A stretch of DNA of 36,673 bases from Caulobacteraceae bacterium (GTDB lineage Bacteria; Pseudomonadota; Alphaproteobacteria; Caulobacterales; Caulobacteraceae), in assembly GCA_947441065.1 (NCBI GenBank), contig CANESI010000030.1, positions 1-36,673 of the forward strand. Reading direction: 5' to 3'. The translations under genes were made by a program, and so were the position numbers. Positions 17,845 to 26,521 of this stretch are shown here, one piece after another. The stretch's first letter is position 1; the number at the start of each line of letters is the position of its first letter. Below the pieces are notes generated by a model. The model had not been told where the DNA came from, searched no databases, and was given only the letters and a program-made list of their open reading frames with translations.

Positions 17845-18075
17845 ATGAACAAGACCATCAACCGCCTGAAATGGATGTTTATCACGGCCTTCGCTTTCAG
17901 TTGCGTGGCTGTCGCGCTCCATCAGGTCTATTTCATCATCCCGCGTGACCGCTGCGAAACCGCTGGCCACTGGTGGGATCCGAAGACTCGCATCTGCGGC
18001 GTGCCGATCACCCTGTCGACCCTGACCGGGCGAAAAGACAAGACACCGCCAAAGGTCGAGGCGAAAAAGCCTTAA
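17845..18075 (+). CDS. small single-pass membrane protein, unknown function
   Basis: A 76-residue protein I do not recognise. One hydrophobic helix (about 9-29) is followed by a probably periplasmic segment, RDRCETAGHWWDPKTRICGVPI, with two cysteines (C37, C51) bracketing a WWDP motif; these could form a disulfide. The C-terminal tail is Lys/Pro-rich. It has its own direction inside an otherwise minus-strand block. It converges with the adenosyltransferase gene, sharing the palindromic TTAA at 18072-18075 for both stops. The GAGAG just before the ATG may be a weak ribosome-binding site. The paired cysteines and intact frame argue for a real gene. Confidence 0.7.
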   Translation: MNKTINRLKWMFITAFAFSCVAVALHQVYFIIPRDRCETAGHWWDPKTRICGVPITLSTLTGRKDKTPPKVEAKKP

Positions 18076-18650
18076 CGGGTCGCGCCGGGCTTCCACAAAA
18101 CGTCAGCCTTGCCCTTATCGTTGCACCAGCGCGATGCCACGAACAGCAGATCCGACAGACGGTTCAGATAGCGAATCACGGGTTCTGACACGGTCTCACC
18201 CTCAATCTGGGCCAGATAGACGGTTGTGCGCTCCGCCCTTCGGCAAACTGTGCGTGCCAGATGCAGGGCCGCCGAGGCCGGACTTCCGGCGGGCAGCACG
18301 AACGAGGTCAAATCGTCGAGCTGGTCGTTGAGACTGTCCAGCTCTTGCTCGAGCCGGTCCACCTGCCCCTGCAAGATCCGAAGCGCCTCCCACGGCAACG
18401 GGGCTCCGCGCTCGGGTGCCGCCAAGTCAGCGCCCAGATCGAACAGGTCATTTTGCACCCGCTCCAAGATAGCATCGAGGACGGCATCATCCTTAGTATG
18501 GAGCCGCGCAAGGCCGATACAGGCATTGGTCTCGTCCACCGCGCCATAGGCCTCGACCCGAGGATTGTACTTGTCCACCTCTTCGCCGGTGCTCAGACGT
18601 GTTCTGCCGCCATCACCGGTGCGCGTATAGATCCGGTTAAGCGTAACCAT
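18072..18650 (-). CDS. pduO: PduO-type cob(I)alamin adenosyltransferase
   Basis: Transfers the adenosyl group of ATP to cob(I)alamin, giving the coenzyme B12 needed by mutases such as methylmalonyl-CoA and ethylmalonyl-CoA mutase. The 192-residue product has the N-terminal ATP-binding motif YTRTGDGG, VEAYGAVDETNA, a conserved HLARTVCRRAER helix and the C-terminal YLNRLSDLLFVASRW. Its start overlaps the stop of the HIG1-like gene (TGATG). The order mcd, HIG1-like, adenosyltransferase on one strand suggests cotranscription. A PduO-type enzyme (MeaD) serves the ethylmalonyl-CoA pathway in Methylobacterium, which fits the mcd neighbour. Confidence 0.93.
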   Translation of the reverse strand: MVTLNRIYTRTGDGGRTRLSTGEEVDKYNPRVEAYGAVDETNACIGLARLHTKDDAVLDAILERVQNDLFDLGADLAAPERGAPLPWEALRILQGQVDRLEQELDSLNDQLDDLTSFVLPAGSPASAALHLARTVCRRAERTTVYLAQIEGETVSEPVIRYLNRLSDLLFVASRWCNDKGKADVLWKPGATR

Positions 18651-18853
18651 CAGCTATAGTGGGCCTTAACCAACATGCCGCCACATAGGATCAGAACAGC
18701 AATGAATTGCAGCAGGACCCGCAAGCGCATCAGCCTGTTGGAATAGGATCGACCGAAATCACCCCCGCGAAACAGGGCATAGATCCCGACGCCGAGGGTT
18801 GCCAGCACAGCCATAAGGCTGATGGGAACCAAGATGTTGAACAGCTGTTGCAT
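18650..18853 (-). CDS. HIG1-domain twin transmembrane protein
   Basis: A 67-residue protein with two membrane helices (about 5-28 and 45-62) separated by the loop RGGDFGRSYSNRLMRLRVLLQ. That loop matches the HIG1 domain pattern known from mitochondrial respiratory supercomplex factors. Bacterial members are small inner-membrane proteins; their role is poorly known. It sits 46 bases after mcd and is coupled to the adenosyltransferase. This gene next to adenosyltransferase and etfBA is a conserved alphaproteobacterial neighbourhood as I recall it, suggesting a link to respiratory electron input. Confidence 0.8.
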   Translation of the reverse strand: MQQLFNILVPISLMAVLATLGVGIYALFRGGDFGRSYSNRLMRLRVLLQFIAVLILCGGMLVKAHYS

Positions 18854-18899
18854 GGTTCCATCCTACCTGAAAATTACGACGACCGCCAATCAGGTCCAA

Positions 18900-20600
18900 C
18901 TAGGCGTTAGGACCATCTTCCAACAGGCGGCGCGCAATGACCTGAGCTTGAATTTCACCAGCGCCCTCAAAGATGTTGAGGATACGGGCGTCTTGCAGCA
19001 CGCGGCTGATCGTATATTCGAGCGCAAAGCCGTTACCGCCATGGATCTGCAAGGCATTGTCGGCGCTGGCCCAAGCCACGCGGGCGGCCAAGAGCTTGGC
19101 CATACCCGCCTCAAGATCGCAGCGCTTGCCGTCATCCTTGGCGCGGGCCGCGAAATAGGTCAGTTGGCGCACGCCCATGATCTCGGCGGCCATCATGGCG
19201 AGCTTATTGTAGACACGCGGGAACTCAAAGATCGGCTGACCGAACTGCTTGCGGTCTAAGGCATAGCCCAGCCCAAGCTCCATTGCATTTTGGGCCACGC
19301 CAACGGCGCGCGCAGCCGTCTGGATACGGGCGCTTTCAAAGGTGGCCATCAGTTGCTTGAAGCCCTGCCCCTCAACACCGCCGAGCAGGTTTTCAACTGG
19401 AACCTTAAAGCCGTCAAAGCCCAGCTCATATTCCTTCATGCCCCGATAGCCGAGCACCTCGATCTCGCCGCCGGTCATGCCTTCGGTCGGGAAGTCGGTC
19501 TGGTCATTGCCCCGCAGCTTGGGCGCGAGGAACATGGACAGGCCGCGATAGTCGCTCGTATTGGGATCGGTGCGCACCAGCATGGTCATCACATCCGCGC
19601 GTGACGCATGGGTGATCCAGGTCTTATTGCCGGTCACGACATAGTTGGCGCCGTCGAGCACAGCACGGGTGCGCAGTGCGCCAAGGTCGGAGCCGGTATT
19701 GGGCTCGGTAAAGACGGCGGTGGGCAGGATTTCAGCCGCCGCGATCTTGGGCAGCCAATAGTCCTTCTGGGCCTGTGTGCCGCCGGTCAGGATCAGTTCA
19801 GCGGCAATCTCTGAGCGGGTGCCCAGCGAGCCGACGCCGATATAGGCGCGGCTCAGTTCTTCGGAGACGACGCACATGGCCATCTTGCCCATGCCCGACC
19901 CGCCATATTCTTCCGGCACAGTCAGACCGAACACGCCGAGTTCACCGAGTTCTTCGACCAGTTCGATGGGGATCAGTTCGTCCTTAAGGTGCCATTGATG
20001 GGCAAAGGGCGTGACCTTGGCCTCGGCAAAGGCGTGGAACTGATCGCGGATCATTTCGAAGACGTCGTCCAGACCCGATGCCTCAAGGATCGGACGGCCC
20101 TTGGCTTGGGCCAGCAGCTCTGCAACCCGGCCCTTAACCGCTTGGGTCGCCCCGCCCTGCATCAGGGTCAGGATGGCTGGGGTTTGGAAGGCCGCCAATT
20201 GGTCAGAGGTCAGGCCCATCTGAGCCGGGCGAATGACTTCTCCCTGGTTCATCGAGACGCCGCCGATCATCTGGGCGGCATATTCACCGATCAAAAGCTG
20301 GGCGAGAAGGGATTCGATCTCACCGAACTTGCCGTCTGCGGCGAGGCGATCAGCCCAGTTGGCGACTTCGCGAAAGGTCTCGGAATAGGTCGCGTACCAA
20401 GCAAAGCCGTGCACCGCATGCTGCTCGCGATCGAGCGCCTTGCGATCCATCTTGCCATCGGTTGAGACCAACGCTGCGACCGAGGCGCGGGCCTCCGCCA
20501 CCAAGGTCTCGGCTGCCGCGCTTGCGCCGCGCAACAGGGTGCGCAGGTCGGGCAGGATCAAAACATCTTTATCGGCAATAATTGCAGTCGAAGCGTTCAT
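18900..20600 (-). CDS. mcd: methylsuccinyl-CoA dehydrogenase-like acyl-CoA dehydrogenase
   Basis: A 566-residue flavoprotein, about 170 residues longer than ordinary acyl-CoA dehydrogenases because of an N-terminal helical extension (about 1-170, including EQHAVHGFAWYATY and GEYAAQMIGGVSMNQGE). The standard fold follows, with PEEYGGSGMG, TEPNTGSDLGALRT, RKQFGQPIFEF and QIHGGNGFALEY. The expected catalytic glutamate is E545 in NIFEGAGEI. Such an extension is characteristic of (2S)-methylsuccinyl-CoA dehydrogenase of the ethylmalonyl-CoA pathway. Substrate identity is inferred; other pathway genes (ccr, ecm, mch) are not in the window. ETF should accept its electrons. Confidence 0.8.
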   Translation of the reverse strand: MNASTAIIADKDVLILPDLRTLLRGASAAAETLVAEARASVAALVSTDGKMDRKALDREQHAVHGFAWYATYSETFREVANWADRLAADGKFGEIESLLAQLLIGEYAAQMIGGVSMNQGEVIRPAQMGLTSDQLAAFQTPAILTLMQGGATQAVKGRVAELLAQAKGRPILEASGLDDVFEMIRDQFHAFAEAKVTPFAHQWHLKDELIPIELVEELGELGVFGLTVPEEYGGSGMGKMAMCVVSEELSRAYIGVGSLGTRSEIAAELILTGGTQAQKDYWLPKIAAAEILPTAVFTEPNTGSDLGALRTRAVLDGANYVVTGNKTWITHASRADVMTMLVRTDPNTSDYRGLSMFLAPKLRGNDQTDFPTEGMTGGEIEVLGYRGMKEYELGFDGFKVPVENLLGGVEGQGFKQLMATFESARIQTAARAVGVAQNAMELGLGYALDRKQFGQPIFEFPRVYNKLAMMAAEIMGVRQLTYFAARAKDDGKRCDLEAGMAKLLAARVAWASADNALQIHGGNGFALEYTISRVLQDARILNIFEGAGEIQAQVIARRLLEDGPNA

Positions 20601-20618
20601 GGCGTTCAGGTCCCCAAA

Positions 20619-20628
20619 AGTCCGGACA
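20619..20628 (-). promoter_or_regulatory. TGTCCGAACA-type operator candidate, mcd
   Basis: On the minus strand TGTCCGGACT, 8 of 10 bases of the motif, with a perfect GTCCGGAC palindrome at its core. It directly follows the predicted -10 and covers the expected transcription start, as at sdhC and phaJ. Confidence 0.42.
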
Positions 20629-20631
20629 TTT

Positions 20632-20659
20632 AGTATAGTGCTTTTGGAAGAGCCGGCAA
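20632..20659 (-). promoter_or_regulatory. predicted mcd promoter
   Basis: On the minus strand TTGCCGG (20653-20659), 13-bp spacer, ACTATACT (20632-20639, containing TATACT). Spacing equals that of the sdhC promoter. The start would be close to 20625, giving a leader of about 25 bases. Confidence 0.55.
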
Positions 20660-20686
20660 TCGGGAGGCAGCGAAAATATCGTTTCC

Positions 20687-22087
20687 CTATCGACGGGGGG
20701 CACCGCTGGGCTTTCCTGGACCCTTAGGACGAAAGGCCGGTTTCCCGCCTGGGCGCGCCGCGACCGGCTTGCCGGAATTGGACCTATCAGAACTAGGCTG
20801 ACCAGAACTCGGCTTGCTATAGCTGGGCTTGCCAAGATTGGAGGCGCTTGGTCCCTGACTACTGGGACCTGGTCTGGCGGCAGAAGGCCTCTCCGTACCC
20901 GTCTTAGCCAGACCGGGCTTGCGCTCGATCAGGGTCGCACCCTTTGCGGGTCCTGCACGGTAATGTTTGGTAGGAGCCTTGCTGGCCTCGGGACGTCCGG
21001 CCTTAACGGGCGCGGCCTTGTGAGGATTTTTCTTCGGCTTGGCCTTGGCCCAGCCGGGCTTTTTCTTCAGGGGCCCGACCTTTTCCGGCACCAGCTCGGA
21101 TGAGGCGTGGCTCGGAATGGAATCGGTCACCGAGCGGCGCGGCATTGGCGCAGGGCGAGGCCCCTCGCGGCGCAGATCGCGATGATCCTCACCACCTGGG
21201 GTCGGCGCCAGCAAGGCCACCGGCGGGCCACCTGCACCGAGCGGCAGGTTCTCAGGGTCGATATAGGCCGATAGCTGCTCACGAATGACGCGCGGGCCGA
21301 TCTCTTCGGCGGCTCCCGCCGCGAGGGTGCTAAGCTGAAACGGGCCATAGGACAGACGAATCAGGCGATTGACCTTGAGCCCCAATGATTCCAGCACGCG
21401 CCGCACTTCGCGGTTCTTGCCTTCGGCAATGGTGACGGTGATCCAAACATTGGTATGGCGCTTGCCTTCCCGGACCTTGTCGAGCTTGGCGGTGATGGGG
21501 CCATATTTGACGCCCTCGACGGTGACGCCCTTGAGCAGCCGGTCGAGCTTTTCTTGCGTCGTGTCCCCATAGGCGCGGGCGCGATAGGTCCGGTTCCAAC
21601 CGCTGGAGGGCAGTTCCAAGGCCCGAGCCAGCGCGCCGTCGTTGGTCAGCAGCAACAGGCCCTCGGAATTGATATCGAGGCGTCCCACCGAGATCACGCG
21701 CGGCAAGTCTGGAGGCAAGGCCTCAAACACGGTCGGGCGGCCTTGCGGGTCCTTGTGCGTGGTGACCAGATCGACGGGCTTGTGATAGCGCCACATCCGC
21801 GTCGGCTCGGCGTCAGCGACGACCTGTCCGTCCACGGTCAAGATATCACCCGGCGCCACCTTCACAGCCGGGGTGGTCAGGACGTGCCCGTTAAGCCTTA
21901 CGCGGCCCGCCTCGATATAGCGCTCGACCTCGCGGCGCGAGGCCACGCCGGCCCGCGCGAGGGCCTTCGCCACGCGTTCACCCTCAATGCCGGACATATC
22001 CTCCGCATCAAAGTCTTCGGGGTCCAGAACACGAGGCCCTTGACCAAGGACGTCCCAACCGCTTGGGTCTTTTGTATGACTAGCCAT
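20687..22087 (-). CDS. rluB: 23S rRNA pseudouridine synthase, RluB/RsuA family
   Basis: Isomerises a specific uridine in large-subunit rRNA; 466 residues from the ATG at 22087. An N-terminal S4 RNA-binding domain (VAKALARAGVASRREVERYI) leads to the catalytic domain with the aspartate motif GRLDINSEGLLLLTNDG and the GKNREVRR segment. The last 170 residues or so form a basic Lys/Pro/Gly/Ser low-complexity tail with repeated SKPSSGQPSSD-like units, common in alphaproteobacterial RluB. Its start lies inside the divergent tadA start region, leaving no room for an ordinary leader. The site specificity is by family. Confidence 0.88.
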   Translation of the reverse strand: MASHTKDPSGWDVLGQGPRVLDPEDFDAEDMSGIEGERVAKALARAGVASRREVERYIEAGRVRLNGHVLTTPAVKVAPGDILTVDGQVVADAEPTRMWRYHKPVDLVTTHKDPQGRPTVFEALPPDLPRVISVGRLDINSEGLLLLTNDGALARALELPSSGWNRTYRARAYGDTTQEKLDRLLKGVTVEGVKYGPITAKLDKVREGKRHTNVWITVTIAEGKNREVRRVLESLGLKVNRLIRLSYGPFQLSTLAAGAAEEIGPRVIREQLSAYIDPENLPLGAGGPPVALLAPTPGGEDHRDLRREGPRPAPMPRRSVTDSIPSHASSELVPEKVGPLKKKPGWAKAKPKKNPHKAAPVKAGRPEASKAPTKHYRAGPAKGATLIERKPGLAKTGTERPSAARPGPSSQGPSASNLGKPSYSKPSSGQPSSDRSNSGKPVAARPGGKPAFRPKGPGKPSGAPRR

Positions 22088-22558
22088 GATTTGCGCACCA
22101 TGCGCATTGCCCTCGCCTGTGCGCAAGCCGCAGCAGACAATGGAGAGACCCCTGTAGGGGCTGTTGTGGTCGATTCTGCCACTGGAGAGGTGATTTCAAG
22201 CGCTGGGAACCAGCCCATCGGCCTGAAGGACCCCACCGCCCACGCTGAGATCCTCGCCCTGCGGGCTGCGGCCCAGAAGGTCGGCAACTATCGCCTGACC
22301 GGTTTGACGCTGGTTGTGACGCTTGAGCCCTGCGCCATGTGTGCGGGTGCCATCAGCCATGCCCGCATCGGACGCCTGGTCTTTGGTGCCGAGGACGCCA
22401 AGGGCGGCGCGGTGGTTCATGGCCCCCGCTTTTTCGAAGGGGCCACCTGCCATTGGCGACCCGAAGTTCAGGGCGGGGTCTTGGCCGAAGAGAGCTCGGC
22501 CCTGCTCAAGGGGTTCTTCAAGGCCCGGCGCCAAACCAAGCCGAACGAGCGGTCCTAG
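22076..22558 (+). CDS. tadA: tRNA-specific adenosine deaminase TadA
   Basis: Converts adenosine 34 of tRNA-Arg(ACG) to inosine, 160 residues. Zinc ligands and proton shuttle are H56 and E58 (TAHAEILAL) and C86/C89 (EPCAMC). Also visible are NGETPVGAVVV and GAISHARI. The ATG at 22076 gives a family-like N-terminus; an ATG at 22100 is the alternative. No clear ribosome-binding site precedes either. The first codons overlap the rluB start on the other strand by 12 bases. The stop overlaps the converging GNAT stop in the palindrome CTAG. Confidence 0.94.
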   Translation: MTSHDLRTMRIALACAQAAADNGETPVGAVVVDSATGEVISSAGNQPIGLKDPTAHAEILALRAAAQKVGNYRLTGLTLVVTLEPCAMCAGAISHARIGRLVFGAEDAKGGAVVHGPRFFEGATCHWRPEVQGGVLAEESSALLKGFFKARRQTKPNERS

Positions 22559-23145
22559 GCCACAGTTTCCGTAAGGCGAAACTCAAGACGCGCCTTTACC
22601 GCAGGCCATTCCGTATTGATGATCGAGAACACCACCGTGTCACGCACATGGCCGGTCCAGGTGATCTTATGGTGCCGCAAGACGCCTTCTTTCTGCGCGC
22701 CGAGCTTGGTGACGGCGGCCTGACTGCGGGCATTGCGCACATCAACCATGAACTCGACCCGCACCGCGCCACAGTCAAAGGCATGATCGAGCAGCAGGAG
22801 CTTGGTCTCAGGATTGACCAGCCCGGACCGCGCATCAGGATTGAGGAAGGTCGCACCGATCTCGACGCCGCCATGCAGCGGCCGGATCGCAAGGAAGCTG
22901 GTCGTGCCCACCACGCGGCCATCGGACTTGCGCCGGATGGCATAGCCAATGCGTTCGCCCCGTTGGGTTTCACCCAAGGTCTGGGCCCAGAAGGTTTCAA
23001 ACCCCTCCCCACAGCCATTGACCGACATGATCTCCCACGCCTCAGGATCACAATCGATCGAGGCCTTCAGAGCCTCTTCATGGGCAGGCGTAATGGGCTC
23101 CAGCCGAACATAACGGCCTTCGAGGGGGCGACTGAGGAGTTGCAT
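22555..23145 (-). CDS. GNAT family N-acetyltransferase, RimJ/RimL-like
   Basis: A 196-residue acetyltransferase. The N-terminus LEGRYVRLEPITPAHEEAL and the segments VEIGATFLNPDARSGLVN, VEFMVDVRNARSQAAVTKLGAQKEGVLR and HVRDTVVFSIINTEW match the group that includes ribosomal-protein N-acetyltransferases. The acceptor is unknown. The usual R-x-x-G-x-A acetyl-CoA loop is weakly conserved (ARSGLVNPETK). It lies 26 bases downstream of doc on the same strand and converges with tadA. Confidence 0.85.
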   Translation of the reverse strand: MQLLSRPLEGRYVRLEPITPAHEEALKASIDCDPEAWEIMSVNGCGEGFETFWAQTLGETQRGERIGYAIRRKSDGRVVGTTSFLAIRPLHGGVEIGATFLNPDARSGLVNPETKLLLLDHAFDCGAVRVEFMVDVRNARSQAAVTKLGAQKEGVLRHHKITWTGHVRDTVVFSIINTEWPAVKARLEFRLTETVA

Positions 23146-23171
23146 GGGGTGGGGCGGGCCTTCGTTAGGAT

Positions 23172-23561
23172 TTAATCGCGAGGACTAACATGGTCCACAA
23201 GCCATTCGGCAAGCTCGGATTCCGTCAACTCACCGGCGGCGAGAGACCAGAATACCCGAATACAGTCCGCATCCGTCGCGGTCACCTCTAACCCGTTCTT
23301 TGCCAGAAAGAGCAGGCAGACCACAAAGGCCGTCCGCTTATTGCCATCAGCAAAGGGATGGTTTCGCGCAATGCCAAAGCCATAGGACGCCGCCAACTCG
23401 CAAAGGGTGGGCGCACCAAAACTGGCCAGATGTTGAGGTCGAGCCATCGCCGATTCTAGGAGACCCAAGTCCCGCACCCCATCGGCACCCCCATGCTCAG
23501 CCAATTGGGCACTGTGGATCGACAGGGCAACCTGAACCGAAACCCATTTCGGGTCGGTCAT
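23172..23561 (-). CDS. doc: Fic/Doc family toxin (death-on-curing)
   Basis: Toxin of a type II toxin-antitoxin pair, 129 residues. The Fic motif HPFADGNKRTA is at 68-78 with the catalytic H68. The N-terminal part (HGGADGVRDLGLLESAMARPQ) is typical of Doc. Known Doc proteins phosphorylate elongation factor Tu and stop translation. Its ATG overlaps the antitoxin stop in an ATGA junction, giving the classic antitoxin-first order. Chromosomal location means its role could be stress response or simple persistence of the module. Confidence 0.93.
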   Translation of the reverse strand: MTDPKWVSVQVALSIHSAQLAEHGGADGVRDLGLLESAMARPQHLASFGAPTLCELAASYGFGIARNHPFADGNKRTAFVVCLLFLAKNGLEVTATDADCIRVFWSLAAGELTESELAEWLVDHVSPRD

Positions 23562-23782
23562 TTGGCCAAGGCCCTCAAAACATTACGTCGAGACCGCATA
23601 ATCTCCTCGGCCAAATTCAAGTCCTCAGCGACGCTCTCATCGTAGGCGGTCATCTTCACGCCGTCGGGCACTTCGCTACAGAACAATGTGTCCCCAAGTC
23701 CGACCTTGAGTTGGGCAAGTAATTCTTTCGGCAACACGACCCCGACCGAATTACCAATTTTGGTCAGTTTAAGCTGGATCAT
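23558..23782 (-). CDS. AbrB-family antitoxin partner of Doc
   Basis: A 74-residue protein with an N-terminal swapped-hairpin AbrB/MazE DNA-binding fold (MIQLKLTKIGNSVGVVLPKELL) and an acidic C-terminal part that should bind the toxin. It matches the 'addiction module antidote' group that accompanies Doc in place of Phd. The start at 23782 gives this N-terminus and has GAGG seven bases upstream; longer readings cross the promoter. It probably represses its own operon at the palindromes at 23793-23814. Confidence 0.9.
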   Translation of the reverse strand: MIQLKLTKIGNSVGVVLPKELLAQLKVGLGDTLFCSEVPDGVKMTAYDESVAEDLNLAEEIMRSRRNVLRALAK

Positions 23783-23792
23783 GGCGGGCCTC

Positions 23793-23838
23793 GTTATAAC
23801 GGATGTAGTTACATACCCCGTGGCGGGGCCAACGTCAA
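23793..23838 (-). promoter_or_regulatory. promoter and operator of the AbrB-Doc operon
   Basis: On the minus strand TTGACG (23833-23838), a 17-bp spacer and TATGTA (23810-23815). The inverted repeat ATGTA-AC-TACAT (23803-23814) overlaps the -10, and the perfect palindrome GTTATAAC (23793-23800) follows it. This is a fitting layout for antitoxin autoregulation. The -35 overlaps the end of the upstream DUF4345 gene. Confidence 0.55.
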
Positions 23839-24266
23839 ACCACGCCATTGCCCTGATAGATCAGGCGCAAATACGCCCACAGCGGTGTGGCCAAGGCGAT
23901 GCCCATCAGGCCTTCGAACAGGGTGGCGAAGAGGTTGAAGCGGTTGGCGGCCCTATCGATCGCCATTGACACGATGCGGCCCAGCGCCGCGCCGGACCAG
24001 GCCAGACCCAAGGCCGCTGCCATGCAGGCCCCAATCTTCGGCGAGGCGATGAGCGCCAAGGCGACCCCGGCATGAGAGACAAAGAACAGGCCGCCATAGG
24101 TCGCGCGAACCTCTGATAGACTGTGGCCAACCCCCTCCGTCAGGGACAGGCCGACCATCTTTAGCACCCGTGCTGGACGGGTCAGGGCCAACACACCCAA
24201 GCCACCGCCGATCAAACAGGCGATCACCGCCAAGAGCAGGCTGAGATGCAGCGTGGTCACAGTCAT
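23835..24266 (-). CDS. DUF4345-like four-helix membrane protein
   Basis: A 143-residue inner-membrane protein with four hydrophobic helices (about 7-29, 55-75, 80-100, 112-135). The segment GHSLSEVRATYGGLFFVSHAG resembles the conserved core of DUF4345 proteins. Function is unknown. It lies 52 bases before the toxin-antitoxin operon on the same strand and faces away from groESL. I see no catalytic motif. Confidence 0.75.
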   Translation of the reverse strand: MTVTTLHLSLLLAVIACLIGGGLGVLALTRPARVLKMVGLSLTEGVGHSLSEVRATYGGLFFVSHAGVALALIASPKIGACMAAALGLAWSGAALGRIVSMAIDRAANRFNLFATLFEGLMGIALATPLWAYLRLIYQGNGVV

Positions 24267-24387
24267 TTCCCCTCATGGCGGCTGGATTGGCACCACCGCG
24301 CCCCAGACCCTCATGATATGCGCCACCTGCCGCACAGATCCAAGGGAGCCGTCATGAGACTTTTACAAAAATCATCGGACCCCGGCC

Positions 24388-24413
24388 CTTGACTCCCCGG
24401 CTCAGGGTCCATA
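24388..24413 (+). promoter_or_regulatory. predicted heat-shock (sigma-32 type) promoter of groESL
   Basis: CTTGAC at 24388-24393, a 14-bp spacer and TCCATA at 24408-24413. It resembles CTTGAA-N13-15-CCCCATnT and lies just ahead of the CIRCE-like element, as in Caulobacter groESL. Confidence 0.5.
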
Positions 24414-24424
24414 CCTGAACCTCG

Positions 24425-24451
24425 TTAGCACTCAAGGGTCCCGGCTGCTAA
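24425..24451 (+). promoter_or_regulatory. CIRCE-like HrcA operator of groESL
   Basis: The left arm TTAGCACTC is a perfect CIRCE half. After the canonical nine-base spacer, the right arm is GGCTGCTAA, two mismatches from GAGTGCTAA. It lies 58 bases upstream of groES in the leader region. HrcA repression is the expected role, perhaps weakened by the imperfect arm. Confidence 0.8.
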
Positions 24452-24509
24452 CGCCCGGGCCCCTGTGCTACATCCCTTAAATGACAACCGTTCCTAACGG
24501 AGACTGCAG

Positions 24510-24800
24510 ATGAAGTTTCGTCCCCTCGGCGACCGCGTTTTGATTAAGCGCATCGCAGAAGAAGAAAAGACCAAGGGTGGGATCATCATCCCCGACACCG
24601 CCAAGGAAAAGCCACAAGAAGGCGAAGTCATCGCTGTCGGCCCCGGCGCGCGTGACGAAGATGGCAAGTACATCACCCCGGACGTCAAGACCGGCGACCG
24701 CATCCTGTTCGGCAAGTGGTCGGGCACGGAAGTGAAGATCGAAGGTGAAGATCTCTTGATCATGAAAGAGAGCGACATCCTCGGCGTGCTTCAAGCCTAA
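24510..24800 (+). CDS. groES: co-chaperonin GroES
   Basis: Heptameric 10-kDa lid of the GroEL chamber, 96 residues. The N-terminus [15 protein letters not shown] and the mobile-loop region [20 protein letters not shown] (18-37) are standard, as are [11 protein letters not shown] and [23 protein letters not shown] ribosome-binding site lies before the ATG. It is 49 bases upstream of groEL and shares the CIRCE-controlled promoter. Confidence 0.97.
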   Translation: MKFRPLGDRVLIKRIAEEEKTKGGIIIPDTAKEKPQEGEVIAVGPGARDEDGKYITPDVKTGDRILFGKWSGTEVKIEGEDLLIMKESDILGVLQA

Positions 24801-24840
24801 GCCACCGCCCATCCTTCCTATTTCCTCAGACGAAAAGTGA

Positions 24841-26487
<1,647 letters not shown>

Positions 26488-26521
26488 GGAAGTCTACTCG
26501 TTCTGCGACGTAAAAAATGAG

